Assembly: GCA_025934955.1 (NCBI GenBank)
Contig: JAICWE010000010.1
Span: 1 to 64,000 of the forward strand
Direction: 5' to 3'
Length of the DNA stretch: 64,000 nucleotides
From: Gemmatimonadales bacterium
GTDB lineage: Bacteria > Gemmatimonadota > Gemmatimonadetes > Gemmatimonadales > GWC2-71-9
Shown: positions 45,520 to 53,666 of the stretch, piece by piece
How positions within the stretch are numbered: the stretch's first letter is position 1
How the letters are laid out: each line of letters begins with the position of its first letter
Translations under genes and position numbers: made by a program
Notes under the pieces: generated by a model
Seen by the model: the letters and a program-made list of their open reading frames with translations, nothing else
Databases searched by the model: none
What the model was told of the DNA's origin: nothing

Positions 45520-46940
45520 TCGGCGGCGTCGCCGGCCGGCTCCGACGGGCTCCGCCGCACGCGGAGCCCGTCGTCCGTTCGGCCCCGCAGCAGCCGCGCG
45601 AGCCCCGCGCCGAGCAGAAGCCCCGCGGCGACGCCGATCCAGGTCCCGGACGGCAGGGCAGGGAAGCCGAAGACCGGTGGCAGTAGCAGCAGCCCCAGGG
45701 CGGGCAGCGCCACCGCGGCGAGCACCGCGCGGAGCGGGCGGGCGCCGTTCCACCCCCAGTAGCCCAGCGGCAGCAGCAGCACGCCGATCCACAGCACGTC
45801 CAGCAGCGGCGCCTCGCGACCGAGCGGATGGCGGTACGGCAGGAAGAGAGCCCAGCCGGTGGCGGCGTTAGGCGTGTAGGCAAACGCCCGGCGTCCCGCT
45901 GGCCCGCTCGCGCTCAGCTCGACGCGCTGATGGTCGAACCTGCCGGCCACCACGACGGTGTCGCCCGCCCGGGCGGGAAAGGCATCGTCCAGCCGCACCC
46001 CGACGCCGCGGAGCCGGGCGTCATCGGCGTGCGTTCGGAGCTCGTAGATCAGCGACCGCTGCGCCTGTCCCAGCAAGGTGATCTTCTGCTGCCGTTCGTC
46101 GAACACGCTGGCCAGCGGGGCGAGCCCCGACGTCGGTTGGGCCACGACGGCGCGTGCGGTGAGCGCGGTCCTTCCGCCGAGCATGCGCGCCCGGGTCTCC
46201 GCGCTCGCCGCGATCCGGTAGTGCGGCAGCACCCTCCCGTCGAGGTCGATCGTCAGCACCCGGCCGCGAAACGTCTCGAACTGCGGCAGGTCCGCCTGCC
46301 ACTGCCCCCACCAGGTCGTCCGCGGCAGCGAGGGCTGCAGCGCCCAGAGAGTACCGCCGATGAACGCCAGCAGCGCCGCGTCGGCCGCGACGACCAGTCG
46401 CCGCCGGGCGCGCGCGTCCGGAAAGAGCAGCGTGCCGATGGCTCCGGCGATGAGGGCGCCGAGCAGCGTGCCGGTGCTGTTGGTGAGCCAGTCGCTGACA
46501 CTCGCGTCGCGACCGGCGAGGAAGGCGTACTGCGTCGTCTCGATGCTCAAGCTGAGCAGGCTGCCGACGAGCACCGCGCGCGAGAGCCGCATGCCGGTAA
46601 GCCGGAGCCCGAAGCCGAGCGGCATGAAGAGCAGCACGTTGAGCGTCACGTCCACGCCGCCGAGGTCGCCGCAGACGAGGCAGGTGATCGGCATCGCGCT
46701 GACGATGTCCTCCATTCCCGGACTCGGCGCGAGCGTGAGTCGCGCGATGATCGCGACGGCGACGACGGCGATCGCGATACCGAGCGGCCGATGGCGGACC
46801 GGATCGAGGAGACGGGCCACGGTGTGTCCGGTTGGCGGAAGAAGTCGGTTGCGTCCGCGGACCTGCCGCGGGGCGCCGAAGTCTCGCCCGAGCCCCGGCG
46901 CCGCGCCAGCGGTCCTCGCGTCAGGCGGTGTGACGGCCAT
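45507..46940 (-). CDS. VanZ-like membrane protein with large extracytoplasmic insert
   Basis: A 477-residue protein. The first 180 or so residues form a VanZ-like domain (LTLAPSPGMEDI, VDVTLNVLLFMPLGFGLRL, IETTQYAFLAGRDASVSDWLTNSTGTLLGALI), the pattern seen in VanZ and exopolysaccharide-linked relatives. A further helix is followed by a soluble domain of about 170 residues that looks beta-rich (concanavalin-like), then two to three C-terminal helices. Located divergently beside the exopolysaccharide operon. ATG 46940 chosen; a GTG directly precedes it. Function unknown. Confidence 0.78.
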   Translation of the reverse strand: MAVTPPDARTAGAAPGLGRDFGAPRQVRGRNRLLPPTGHTVARLLDPVRHRPLGIAIAVVAVAIIARLTLAPSPGMEDIVSAMPITCLVCGDLGGVDVTLNVLLFMPLGFGLRLTGMRLSRAVLVGSLLSLSIETTQYAFLAGRDASVSDWLTNSTGTLLGALIAGAIGTLLFPDARARRRLVVAADAALLAFIGGTLWALQPSLPRTTWWGQWQADLPQFETFRGRVLTIDLDGRVLPHYRIAASAETRARMLGGRTALTARAVVAQPTSGLAPLASVFDERQQKITLLGQAQRSLIYELRTHADDARLRGVGVRLDDAFPARAGDTVVVAGRFDHQRVELSASGPAGRRAFAYTPNAATGWALFLPYRHPLGREAPLLDVLWIGVLLLPLGYWGWNGARPLRAVLAAVALPALGLLLLPPVFGFPALPSGTWIGVAAGLLLGAGLARLLRGRTDDGLRVRRSPSEPAGDAADQRA

Positions 46941-47202
46941 CACCGACCGGTGCCAACGCCCGCGCTAGCTGTCGTAATCAAGCAGCAGCCCATAGACGCG
47001 TCGCGCCGACACCGAGTCGCGTCGCCGCGTGAGCGTGAGTCCTTCCAACTGAGAACTACCGCGTCTCGGGCATGCATCGGCGGCACCAACATTGCCCGCC
47101 CGGGCCGCGAGCTCGTCATGACGCGCCATGCGCCGCCGCTCGGCGCTCCGGCGCTGGACCATACAGCCGTCCTCGATGGATCGGGCGCGGCAGGCAGGGG
47201 CA
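46941..47202. other. Divergent intergenic region upstream of the exopolysaccharide operon
   Basis: 262 bases between the VanZ-like gene and the epimerase gene. It must hold the promoter of the long plus-strand operon, but I see no convincing -35/-10 pair, operator palindrome or RNA gene. Two in-frame ATG codons (47128, 47176) lie in it upstream of the chosen epimerase start. Confidence 0.5.
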
Positions 47203-48189
47203 GTGTCGGATCGCGTTCTCGTCACCGGCAGCACCGGATTCACCGGCGGCCATCTCTGCGAGCGCCTTGCGCGCGACGGCGAGAGCGTTCGCGCGCTGGT
47301 CCGCGACCCCGGCCGCGCGGCGGGGTCGCATCCCGCCGGCGTGGAGCTCGTCGCCGGCGACCTGCGGGATCCCGCGTCACTCGCACGCGCCGTCGAAGGC
47401 GTGGATACCGTCTACCACATCGCAGCCCTCTTCCGTCCCGAGAACGTCTCCCGCCGCGAGATGTGGGCGACCAACGTGGACGGCGTGCGCAACCTGCTCG
47501 AGGCGGCGCACGGGGCCGGCGTGCGCCGCTTCGTTCACTGCAGCACCATCGGTGTGCACGGCGACGTCCGCGACCCGCCGGCCACCGAGACCTCGCCCTA
47601 CGCACCCGGCGACCACTACCAGGAATCGAAGACCGAGGGCGAGAAGAGCGCGCTCGCCTGGATGGGAGACGGCAAGCTCGAGGTGTCCGTCTTCCGTCCC
47701 GGCGGCATCTACGGGCCGCGCGATCTCCGCTTTCTCAAGCTGATCCGCGCCATCGCCCGCCGCCGATTCGTGATGCTGGGGAGCGGCGAGGTGCGCTACC
47801 AGATGGTGTACATCGACGACCTCATTGACGGCATCCTCCGCTGTGGCCGCTGCCCCCAGGCGGTGGGCGAGGTGTTCATCCTCACCGGCGAGCCCGCGGT
47901 CACGCTCAACCAGCTCGTCGCCGCCATCGCCCGGGTGCTTGGCGTCGCGCCGCCTCGGCGCCGCCTGCCGGTCATGCCGGTGTACCTGGCCGGCGCGCTG
48001 TGCGAGGCGGTTTGCCGTCCATTCGGCGTCCAGCCGCCGCTCTACCGGCGACGGGTGGATTTCTTCCGGAAGAATCGCTGGTTCGACATCACCAAGGCGA
48101 AGCGCGTGCTCGGCTTCCAGCCGCGCGTGGACCTCGCCACCGGTATTGCGCGCACCGTCGCGTGGTATCGGGAGCACGCCTACCTCTGA
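47203..48189 (+). CDS. NAD-dependent sugar epimerase/dehydratase (extended SDR)
   Basis: A 328-residue Rossmann enzyme with VLVTGSTGFTGGHL (GxxGxxG), the catalytic Ser/Thr in HCSTIGVHG, active-site YxxxK in YQESKTEGE, and FRPGGIYGPRD. It is closest in style to UDP-glucose 4-epimerase-like or dihydroflavonol-reductase-like extended SDRs. GTG 47203 is chosen because the Rossmann strand begins 4 residues later; ATG 47176 is the alternative. First gene of the exopolysaccharide operon. Confidence 0.88.
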   Translation: MSDRVLVTGSTGFTGGHLCERLARDGESVRALVRDPGRAAGSHPAGVELVAGDLRDPASLARAVEGVDTVYHIAALFRPENVSRREMWATNVDGVRNLLEAAHGAGVRRFVHCSTIGVHGDVRDPPATETSPYAPGDHYQESKTEGEKSALAWMGDGKLEVSVFRPGGIYGPRDLRFLKLIRAIARRRFVMLGSGEVRYQMVYIDDLIDGILRCGRCPQAVGEVFILTGEPAVTLNQLVAAIARVLGVAPPRRRLPVMPVYLAGALCEAVCRPFGVQPPLYRRRVDFFRKNRWFDITKAKRVLGFQPRVDLATGIARTVAWYREHAYL

Positions 48190-48197
48190 GGCGGACG

Positions 48198-49382
48198 ATG
48201 GCGCCGCTCAATGTGCTCTGGGTCATCGACCATGTGACCTACGACCGCAGCCTCCACGGCGGCGGACGGCTGTTCGTGCATCTGCCAGCCGCTTTCGACG
48301 CGGAGCGGGTGCGGATCTTCCCCTACGTGCGCCGCGCCAGTACCGCCGCCCGGCGGGTCCTCGCCGGCGCGGCGGTGCCGGTCACCGTCCTGGGGGAGGG
48401 CAAGTACAATCCGGCGACCGCGCTCACTGTGCTGCGGCTGCAGCGCCGCCATCATATCGACGTGCTGCACCTCTTCTGCTACGCCGCCTCGACGCTCGGC
48501 CGGCTCGCCGGCTGGCTCACCGGCACGCCCACGGTCATCCACGACTTCGACCGTCAGGCGGCCGCGCCCTATCCCGGCTGGCTCGGCTTGCTCGACCGGC
48601 TGCTGGCACCGGTCACCGCGCACGCGCTCGCGCCCTCGCCGATGTGCCGCGACTACCTCCGCGACGCGCGCGGCGTCCCGGCGGATCGGATCGACCTGCT
48701 GCCGTACGCCATCCCCGCCGACCGCTTCGCCGCCGCGGCGCGGCTCCGCCGCAACTCGGCGCGCGCCGCGCTGGGCTGGACGCCGAATCAGACGGTGTTC
48801 ACTACGGTGACGAAGCTCGGCCCGGGGCGCGGGCTCGACCGGCTGCTGCGCGCGTTCGAGCGGATCGCCTCGCTGCGCCGGCAGACCCGCCTCGTCGTGG
48901 TCTATCCCGGCGACGATGCATCGAGCGCCGCGGCGCGTCCGGCGCTCGATGCGCTGATCGCGCGGCTCAAGCTCACGGCGCGGGTGGACCTCGTGCCGTC
49001 GCTGGCGCACCTCGACTACTACTACGCCGCGTCCGACGCGCTGGTCGCGCCGTTCGACGACGAGCGCTGCAGCCCGGCGTACCTGCTCGAGGGATTCGCC
49101 CATGGCCGGCCCGCGATCGCGAGCGCGCTCGGCGAACCCGGCACCGTCATGGAGGACGGCCGGCACGGCTTCCTCGTCCCGCCGAACGATCAGGCGGCGC
49201 TCGTCGCCGCGCTCCTCCAGCTCGCCGACGACGATCTCGCCCGCGAGGCGATGGGGCAGGCCGCCGCGGCGCTGGCGCAGCGCTACAGCGCACACGCGTC
49301 CGCCCGGCGCCTCACCGATCTGTATCAGCGGCTCGTCGCCCGGCCCGTCGCCGATGCCGCGCTTGCGCCGGCCGCGAGGTGA
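48198..49382 (+). CDS. GT4-family glycosyltransferase
   Basis: A 394-residue GT-B transferase: N-terminal LNVLWVIDHVTYDRSLHGGGRLF, donor-domain VFTTVTKLGPGRGLDRLLRAFER, and CSPAYLLEGFAHGRPAIAS, where the usual ExFG signature is changed to SPAYLLEGFA. Starts 8 bases after the epimerase stop and ends 4 bases before a GT2 gene. Sugar specificity unknown. Confidence 0.85.
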   Translation: MAPLNVLWVIDHVTYDRSLHGGGRLFVHLPAAFDAERVRIFPYVRRASTAARRVLAGAAVPVTVLGEGKYNPATALTVLRLQRRHHIDVLHLFCYAASTLGRLAGWLTGTPTVIHDFDRQAAAPYPGWLGLLDRLLAPVTAHALAPSPMCRDYLRDARGVPADRIDLLPYAIPADRFAAAARLRRNSARAALGWTPNQTVFTTVTKLGPGRGLDRLLRAFERIASLRRQTRLVVVYPGDDASSAAARPALDALIARLKLTARVDLVPSLAHLDYYYAASDALVAPFDDERCSPAYLLEGFAHGRPAIASALGEPGTVMEDGRHGFLVPPNDQAALVAALLQLADDDLAREAMGQAAAALAQRYSAHASARRLTDLYQRLVARPVADAALAPAAR

Positions 49383-49386
49383 TCCG

Positions 49387-50517
49387 ATGACCGCGCACAC
49401 GGAGGCACCACCCGTCATGGAGCAGGGCCCGCGCGCCGCGGCCGCGGCCCGGCCGCCCGAACCGCTCGCGGAGGTGACGTTCGTCATCACCAACTACAAC
49501 GGGCGCGAGGTGCTCGACGGCACCCTCACCGCGCTCGACGACCTCGGCGTCGCGCCGTCGCACATCGTGCTCTCCGACGACGGCTCGACCGACGGAAGCC
49601 CGGCGTGGGTCGCCGGCCGCTATCCCGCCGCGCGGGTCGTCATGATGCCGCGCAACAGCCGCCGCCTGAACGCGGTGCGGAACCGCGGGCTGCGTCAGGC
49701 GCGCACGCGCTACGTCTTCCTCATGGACAATGACATCGTCGTGCTGCCCGGATGCATCGCCGAGTTGATGCGGGTGATGCACTCGCGTCCCGGCGTGCTC
49801 TGCTGCACGCCGCGCCTGCTCGACGCCCGGGACGCCGATCGCATCTACCAGGACGGTGCGACCCTGCATTACCTCGGCCTCTCCGCGAATCAGGCGCGCG
49901 GCACGGCGGCATCACGCCGGCCCGCGGCCGATCCGGTGCCCACGTTCGGCGGCGGCATCATGCTGATCGACCGTGACCTCGCCGGTGACATCGGACTCTT
50001 CGACGAGGGCTATGCCCTTGGCTGGGCCGACGACGGCGAGCTCCAGCTCCGCGGCCGCATCGCGGGCTACGAGGCGCTGCACGTTCCGACCGCGCGCTGC
50101 CTGCACCACGAGGGCGAGCGGGGCCGCAGCCGCGCATACGGGCAGTTCTATAACCGCTATCGGCTCATCCTCTGCTGCTACGCGGCGTCGACCCTCCTCC
50201 TGCTGGCGCCGGTGCTGTTCGCCTTCGAGCTCGCGCTCACCGCGGGGGCGTTCGCCACGCGCGTGCCGGGCGACCGCTTCCGCGCGCTGCGTGACATCTG
50301 GCGCGACCGCATCCACTGGCTCCGCCGCCGGCGCTCGGTGCAGCGCCGGCGGCGGGTGAGCGACGCCGAGTTGCTGGGCGGCGGAGCGCTGCAGCTCCCC
50401 GGCGTGCTGCCTCCCGAGTCGGCGCTGGCCCGGACCGCGCGCGCCGTCGGCCGTCTGCTCGACCTCTACTGGACCGCCGCGCGCGCGGTGCTCCGGCTGC
50501 TCCATGGCGATCGCTGA
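49387..50517 (+). CDS. GT2-family glycosyltransferase
   Basis: A 376-residue GT-A transferase of the rhamnosyltransferase-like GT2 group: VTFVITNYNGREVL, VLSDDGSTDGS, metal-binding DND in VFLMDNDIVVLPG, and acceptor-side LGWADDGELQLRGRIAGYE. One C-terminal hydrophobic segment (LILCCYAASTLLLLAPVLFAFEL) may attach it to the membrane. Overlaps the next gene by 14 bases. Confidence 0.9.
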   Translation: MTAHTEAPPVMEQGPRAAAAARPPEPLAEVTFVITNYNGREVLDGTLTALDDLGVAPSHIVLSDDGSTDGSPAWVAGRYPAARVVMMPRNSRRLNAVRNRGLRQARTRYVFLMDNDIVVLPGCIAELMRVMHSRPGVLCCTPRLLDARDADRIYQDGATLHYLGLSANQARGTAASRRPAADPVPTFGGGIMLIDRDLAGDIGLFDEGYALGWADDGELQLRGRIAGYEALHVPTARCLHHEGERGRSRAYGQFYNRYRLILCCYAASTLLLLAPVLFAFELALTAGAFATRVPGDRFRALRDIWRDRIHWLRRRRSVQRRRRVSDAELLGGGALQLPGVLPPESALARTARAVGRLLDLYWTAARAVLRLLHGDR

Positions 50518-51649
50518 GCTGCTGGCGGAGGCGGGCCAGGTCCTGGGCCACGACTATCCGGAGTTTGTCTATGACGATCGTCCCCTCGCGGGCGACTACC
50601 TGCCGGCGTTCGCCTTCCACTCGCTCGATGCCGCCGACTTCGCCGCCAAGCTCGCGTTCCTCTCGGCCAATCGGTATCGCACCGTCTCGCTGGACGATGC
50701 GGTCGCGTGGATCGAGGGACGCGCGCCGTTGCCGCCGCGTGCCGTCGTGCTCACGATCGACGACGGCCGGCTCTCCACCTGGTCGGTCGGCTATCCGCTG
50801 CTCGAGCGGTTCGGCATGGCCGCGACGGCCTTCGTCATCCCCGGCTATCTCGAGGACGGCCCGCCCCGGCCGCTGCCTGTCGATCCGTTCGCCGCGACCG
50901 TGGACGAGCGCCGCGACGGCCGCACCGCACTGCGCTGGAGTGAGATAGAGGCGCTGCACGCGTCCGGGGTGATCGCCATCGAATCGCACTCGATGCTCCA
51001 CCGGAAGGTGGTCGTCTCCGACGAGCTCGACGGCTTTCTCGCGCCTGACTGGTCGGGCCCGCCGTTCGAGCTGCCGCTCGGGCCCGACGAGCGCGAGGCG
51101 TGGACCGCCGCGCGCCGGTCCGAGCACGCCGGCACGCCGCTGTTTCGCGCCGCATCGGTGTTCCTCGCCGACGCCGCGCGCCCGGTGCGGCCGGAGGTGA
51201 GCGCCGCCTGTGAGCGCCTCGTGCGAAACGCCGGCCCCGGCTTCTTTCGGGATCGCGGCGCCGAGCGACGCCTGACGCGCGCGCTCCGCGCCGCCGGCCC
51301 TTTGCTGGGCGCGCCGGTGGACGTGGAGGCGTGCCGCCGGTGGGAGCTCGAGACGGCCAAGGCGACGCTGGAGGCGAGGCTGCCCGGCAAGCAGGTGCGC
51401 CACTTCTGCTACCCCCGCGGCCGCGGCGCCCCGCGCGCCGAGCGACTCGTCGCCGCCGCGGGCTACGCCTCGGCATGCTGGTCGTTCCTGCCAGCGGCGG
51501 CGTCCAACCGGCGCGGTCGCAGCGCGCTCCGCCTCGGCCGGCTGAAGCACGACTTCCTGTGGCGGCTGCCAGGCGACGGCAATCGGCCGCTGCGTGACGT
51601 CCTCGCCGGGAAGCTGACGCGACGCCTCCGCGGCGGCACGGGCTACTAG
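50504..51649 (+). CDS. Polysaccharide deacetylase family protein
   Basis: A 381-residue NodB-fold protein: motif 1 VVLTIDDGRLSTW (the usual TFDDG reads TIDDG), metal-binding His pair in ESHSMLHRKV, and C-terminal HFCYPRGRGAPRAERLV. It contains a long insert between motif 2 and motif 3. No signal peptide, so it may act on lipid-linked or nucleotide-linked precursors in the cytosol. Ends just before a Shine-Dalgarno sequence for the next gene. Confidence 0.82.
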   Translation: MAIAELLAEAGQVLGHDYPEFVYDDRPLAGDYLPAFAFHSLDAADFAAKLAFLSANRYRTVSLDDAVAWIEGRAPLPPRAVVLTIDDGRLSTWSVGYPLLERFGMAATAFVIPGYLEDGPPRPLPVDPFAATVDERRDGRTALRWSEIEALHASGVIAIESHSMLHRKVVVSDELDGFLAPDWSGPPFELPLGPDEREAWTAARRSEHAGTPLFRAASVFLADAARPVRPEVSAACERLVRNAGPGFFRDRGAERRLTRALRAAGPLLGAPVDVEACRRWELETAKATLEARLPGKQVRHFCYPRGRGAPRAERLVAAAGYASACWSFLPAAASNRRGRSALRLGRLKHDFLWRLPGDGNRPLRDVLAGKLTRRLRGGTGY

Positions 51650-51657
51650 GAGCAGCG

Positions 51658-52482
51658 GTGAGTGAGCAGCGACTCCTGGTGGACGGACACGTCCATTTCT
51701 ACCCGGTCTTCGACGGCGGAACGTTCCTCGACGCCGCGGGCCGCAACTTCGCCGCCGGTGCCCGAAGCCTCGGGCTCTCCGGTGCGGCGACCGGCGTGCT
51801 CTGCTTCACCGAGTCGGCCGGCGCCCACGTCTTCCATCGTTTCCGCGACGGCGCGGGGCGTCACGAGAGCCTCGGACGCTGGCAGCTCCTCTCCACCGGC
51901 GAGCCGCGCTCGCTCCTCGCCGTGGCCGACGACGGCAGCCGCATCCTCCTCATCGCCGGCCGGCAGATCGTCACCGCCAACGGACTCGAGGTACTCGCCC
52001 TCGGCGCCGAGCACGCCATCGAGGACGGCGGCTCGCTGGAGGGCACCGTCACCGAGATCCGCGAGGCGGACGCGGTGCCGGTGATTCCGTGGGGCTTCGG
52101 CAAGTGGTGGTTCGGCCGCGGCCGCCGCATCGCCGAGTTCCTTGCGTCGCCCGAAGCGAAAGGCGTGCACCTCGGCGACAACGGCGGCCGCCTGCGCGGC
52201 GCGCCGGCGCCGCGACTGTTCGATCTGGCGCACGCGCTGGGGCACGAGGTGCTCGCCGGCAGCGACCCGTTGCCGTTCGTCGCGCAGCAGACCCGCGCCG
52301 GGAGCTACGGCTTTCTCGTCCGGGGCGAGGCCACCGGGCCACGACCCGCCGCCGCGCTCGTCGCCACGCTGCGAGCGCTGGACCATCAGCCTCGCACGTT
52401 CGGCCGCCTTGAAGGGCCGGGTGCGTTCGTTGCCGCGCAGGTCGGCATGCAGATTCGCAAGCATCTGCTGAGAGCGTCATGA
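51658..52482 (+). CDS. Putative amidohydrolase-like TIM-barrel protein of unknown function
   Basis: A 274-residue protein beginning LLVDGHVHFYP, the metal-binding HxH of amidohydrolase/PHP-like barrels, with later GVHLGDNGGR and VLAGSDPLP, where a catalytic Asp would sit. The middle (about 60-125) looks more like a beta-rich insert. I do not recognise a named family. GTG 51658 has AGGAG 5 bases upstream, and the gene is coupled to the following GT4 by a 4-base overlap, so it belongs to the exopolysaccharide operon. Confidence 0.65.
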   Translation: MSEQRLLVDGHVHFYPVFDGGTFLDAAGRNFAAGARSLGLSGAATGVLCFTESAGAHVFHRFRDGAGRHESLGRWQLLSTGEPRSLLAVADDGSRILLIAGRQIVTANGLEVLALGAEHAIEDGGSLEGTVTEIREADAVPVIPWGFGKWWFGRGRRIAEFLASPEAKGVHLGDNGGRLRGAPAPRLFDLAHALGHEVLAGSDPLPFVAQQTRAGSYGFLVRGEATGPRPAAALVATLRALDHQPRTFGRLEGPGAFVAAQVGMQIRKHLLRAS

Positions 52483-53666
52483 CTCGTCGCGCGCTCGTCA
52501 TTGCTCCCCAGCCGTTCTTCTCTCCGCGCGGCACCCCGTTCAGCGTCTACTACCGCACGCTCGTCACTGCCGAGCTCGGCGTCGCGGTGGATCTGCTGAC
52601 ATACGGCGAAGGCGACGATGTCGAGATTCCCGGCGTCCGCTTGGTGCGCATTCCGCGATTGCCGTTCACCGGCGGTGTGAAGGTCGGGCCGTCGGGGAAG
52701 AAGGTCGTGCTCGACGTCCTCGTGCTGCTGTGGACCCTCGGCCTGCTGCTTCGGCGGCGCTACGACTTCGTGCACGCGCACGAGGAGGCGGTGTTCTTCT
52801 GCCGGCTGCTCAAGCCGGTCTTCCGCTACAAGCTCGTGTACGACATGCACTCGAGTCTGCCGCAGCAGCTCGGCAATTTCCACTTTACTACGTCCCGCAC
52901 GCTGATCGGCATGTTCGAACGACTGGAGAACGCGTCGCTCGCCGGAGCCGACGCGGTGATCACCATCTGCCCCGAGCTCGCGAGCTACGCCGAGTCGCGT
53001 GTCGCCGATCCCGCTCGGCACTTTCTGATCGAGAACTCGATCTTCGACGACGTGCGGCTCCGTCGGAGCGGCAACGGACACGGCGGCGCGGCGGTGCCGC
53101 TGACGCTCCCCGCGCTCCCGGCGGGCCGGCCGGTCGTGCTCTATGCCGGCACCTTCGAGCCGTATCAGGGGCTCGACATCCTGCTGCCGGCCTTTGCCCG
53201 GGTGCGCGCGCGCCGGCCCGATGCGTTCCTCTGCCTCGCCGGCGGGTCGCCGGAGCAGGTGGCGCAGCACCGCGCGCTGGCCGACGCGCTCGGGCTGGGT
53301 GACGACGCCGTCTTCCTCGGCCGGGTCGAGCCTGCCGTCGCCCGGCGACTCACGACCGCTGCCGCCGTACTCACCTCACCGCGCACCCGGGGAACCAACA
53401 CGCCGCTCAAGGTCTACGAGCAGCTCGCGAGCGGTGTCCCGCTCGTCGCCACCCGCATTCACTCGCACACGCAGGTGCTGGACGATGAGGTGTGCTATCT
53501 CGTCGAGCCGACGCCCGACGCGGTGGCCGACGGGATCGTCGCCGCGCTGGAGGGCGGCGCGCGGCGCGACCAGATCGTGGCGCGCGCCGGCGAGCGCTAC
53601 GCCGAGCGGTACTCGCGGCGCGCATACGAGGAGAAGATGCGGCGGCTACTCGAGGTGCTGGCCTGA
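52479..53666 (+). CDS. GT4-family glycosyltransferase
   Basis: A 395-residue GT-B transferase: LVIAPQPFFSPRGTPFSVYYR at the N-terminus, VVLYAGTFEPYQGLDILLPAF in the donor domain, and NTPLKVYEQLASGVPLVA in place of the usual ExFG motif. A hydrophobic stretch around residues 75-90 (VLDVLVLLWTLGLLL) is typical of membrane-associating GT4s. Its stop overlaps the start of the amidotransferase gene (TGATG). Confidence 0.88.
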   Translation: MTRRALVIAPQPFFSPRGTPFSVYYRTLVTAELGVAVDLLTYGEGDDVEIPGVRLVRIPRLPFTGGVKVGPSGKKVVLDVLVLLWTLGLLLRRRYDFVHAHEEAVFFCRLLKPVFRYKLVYDMHSSLPQQLGNFHFTTSRTLIGMFERLENASLAGADAVITICPELASYAESRVADPARHFLIENSIFDDVRLRRSGNGHGGAAVPLTLPALPAGRPVVLYAGTFEPYQGLDILLPAFARVRARRPDAFLCLAGGSPEQVAQHRALADALGLGDDAVFLGRVEPAVARRLTTAAAVLTSPRTRGTNTPLKVYEQLASGVPLVATRIHSHTQVLDDEVCYLVEPTPDAVADGIVAALEGGARRDQIVARAGERYAERYSRRAYEEKMRRLLEVLA

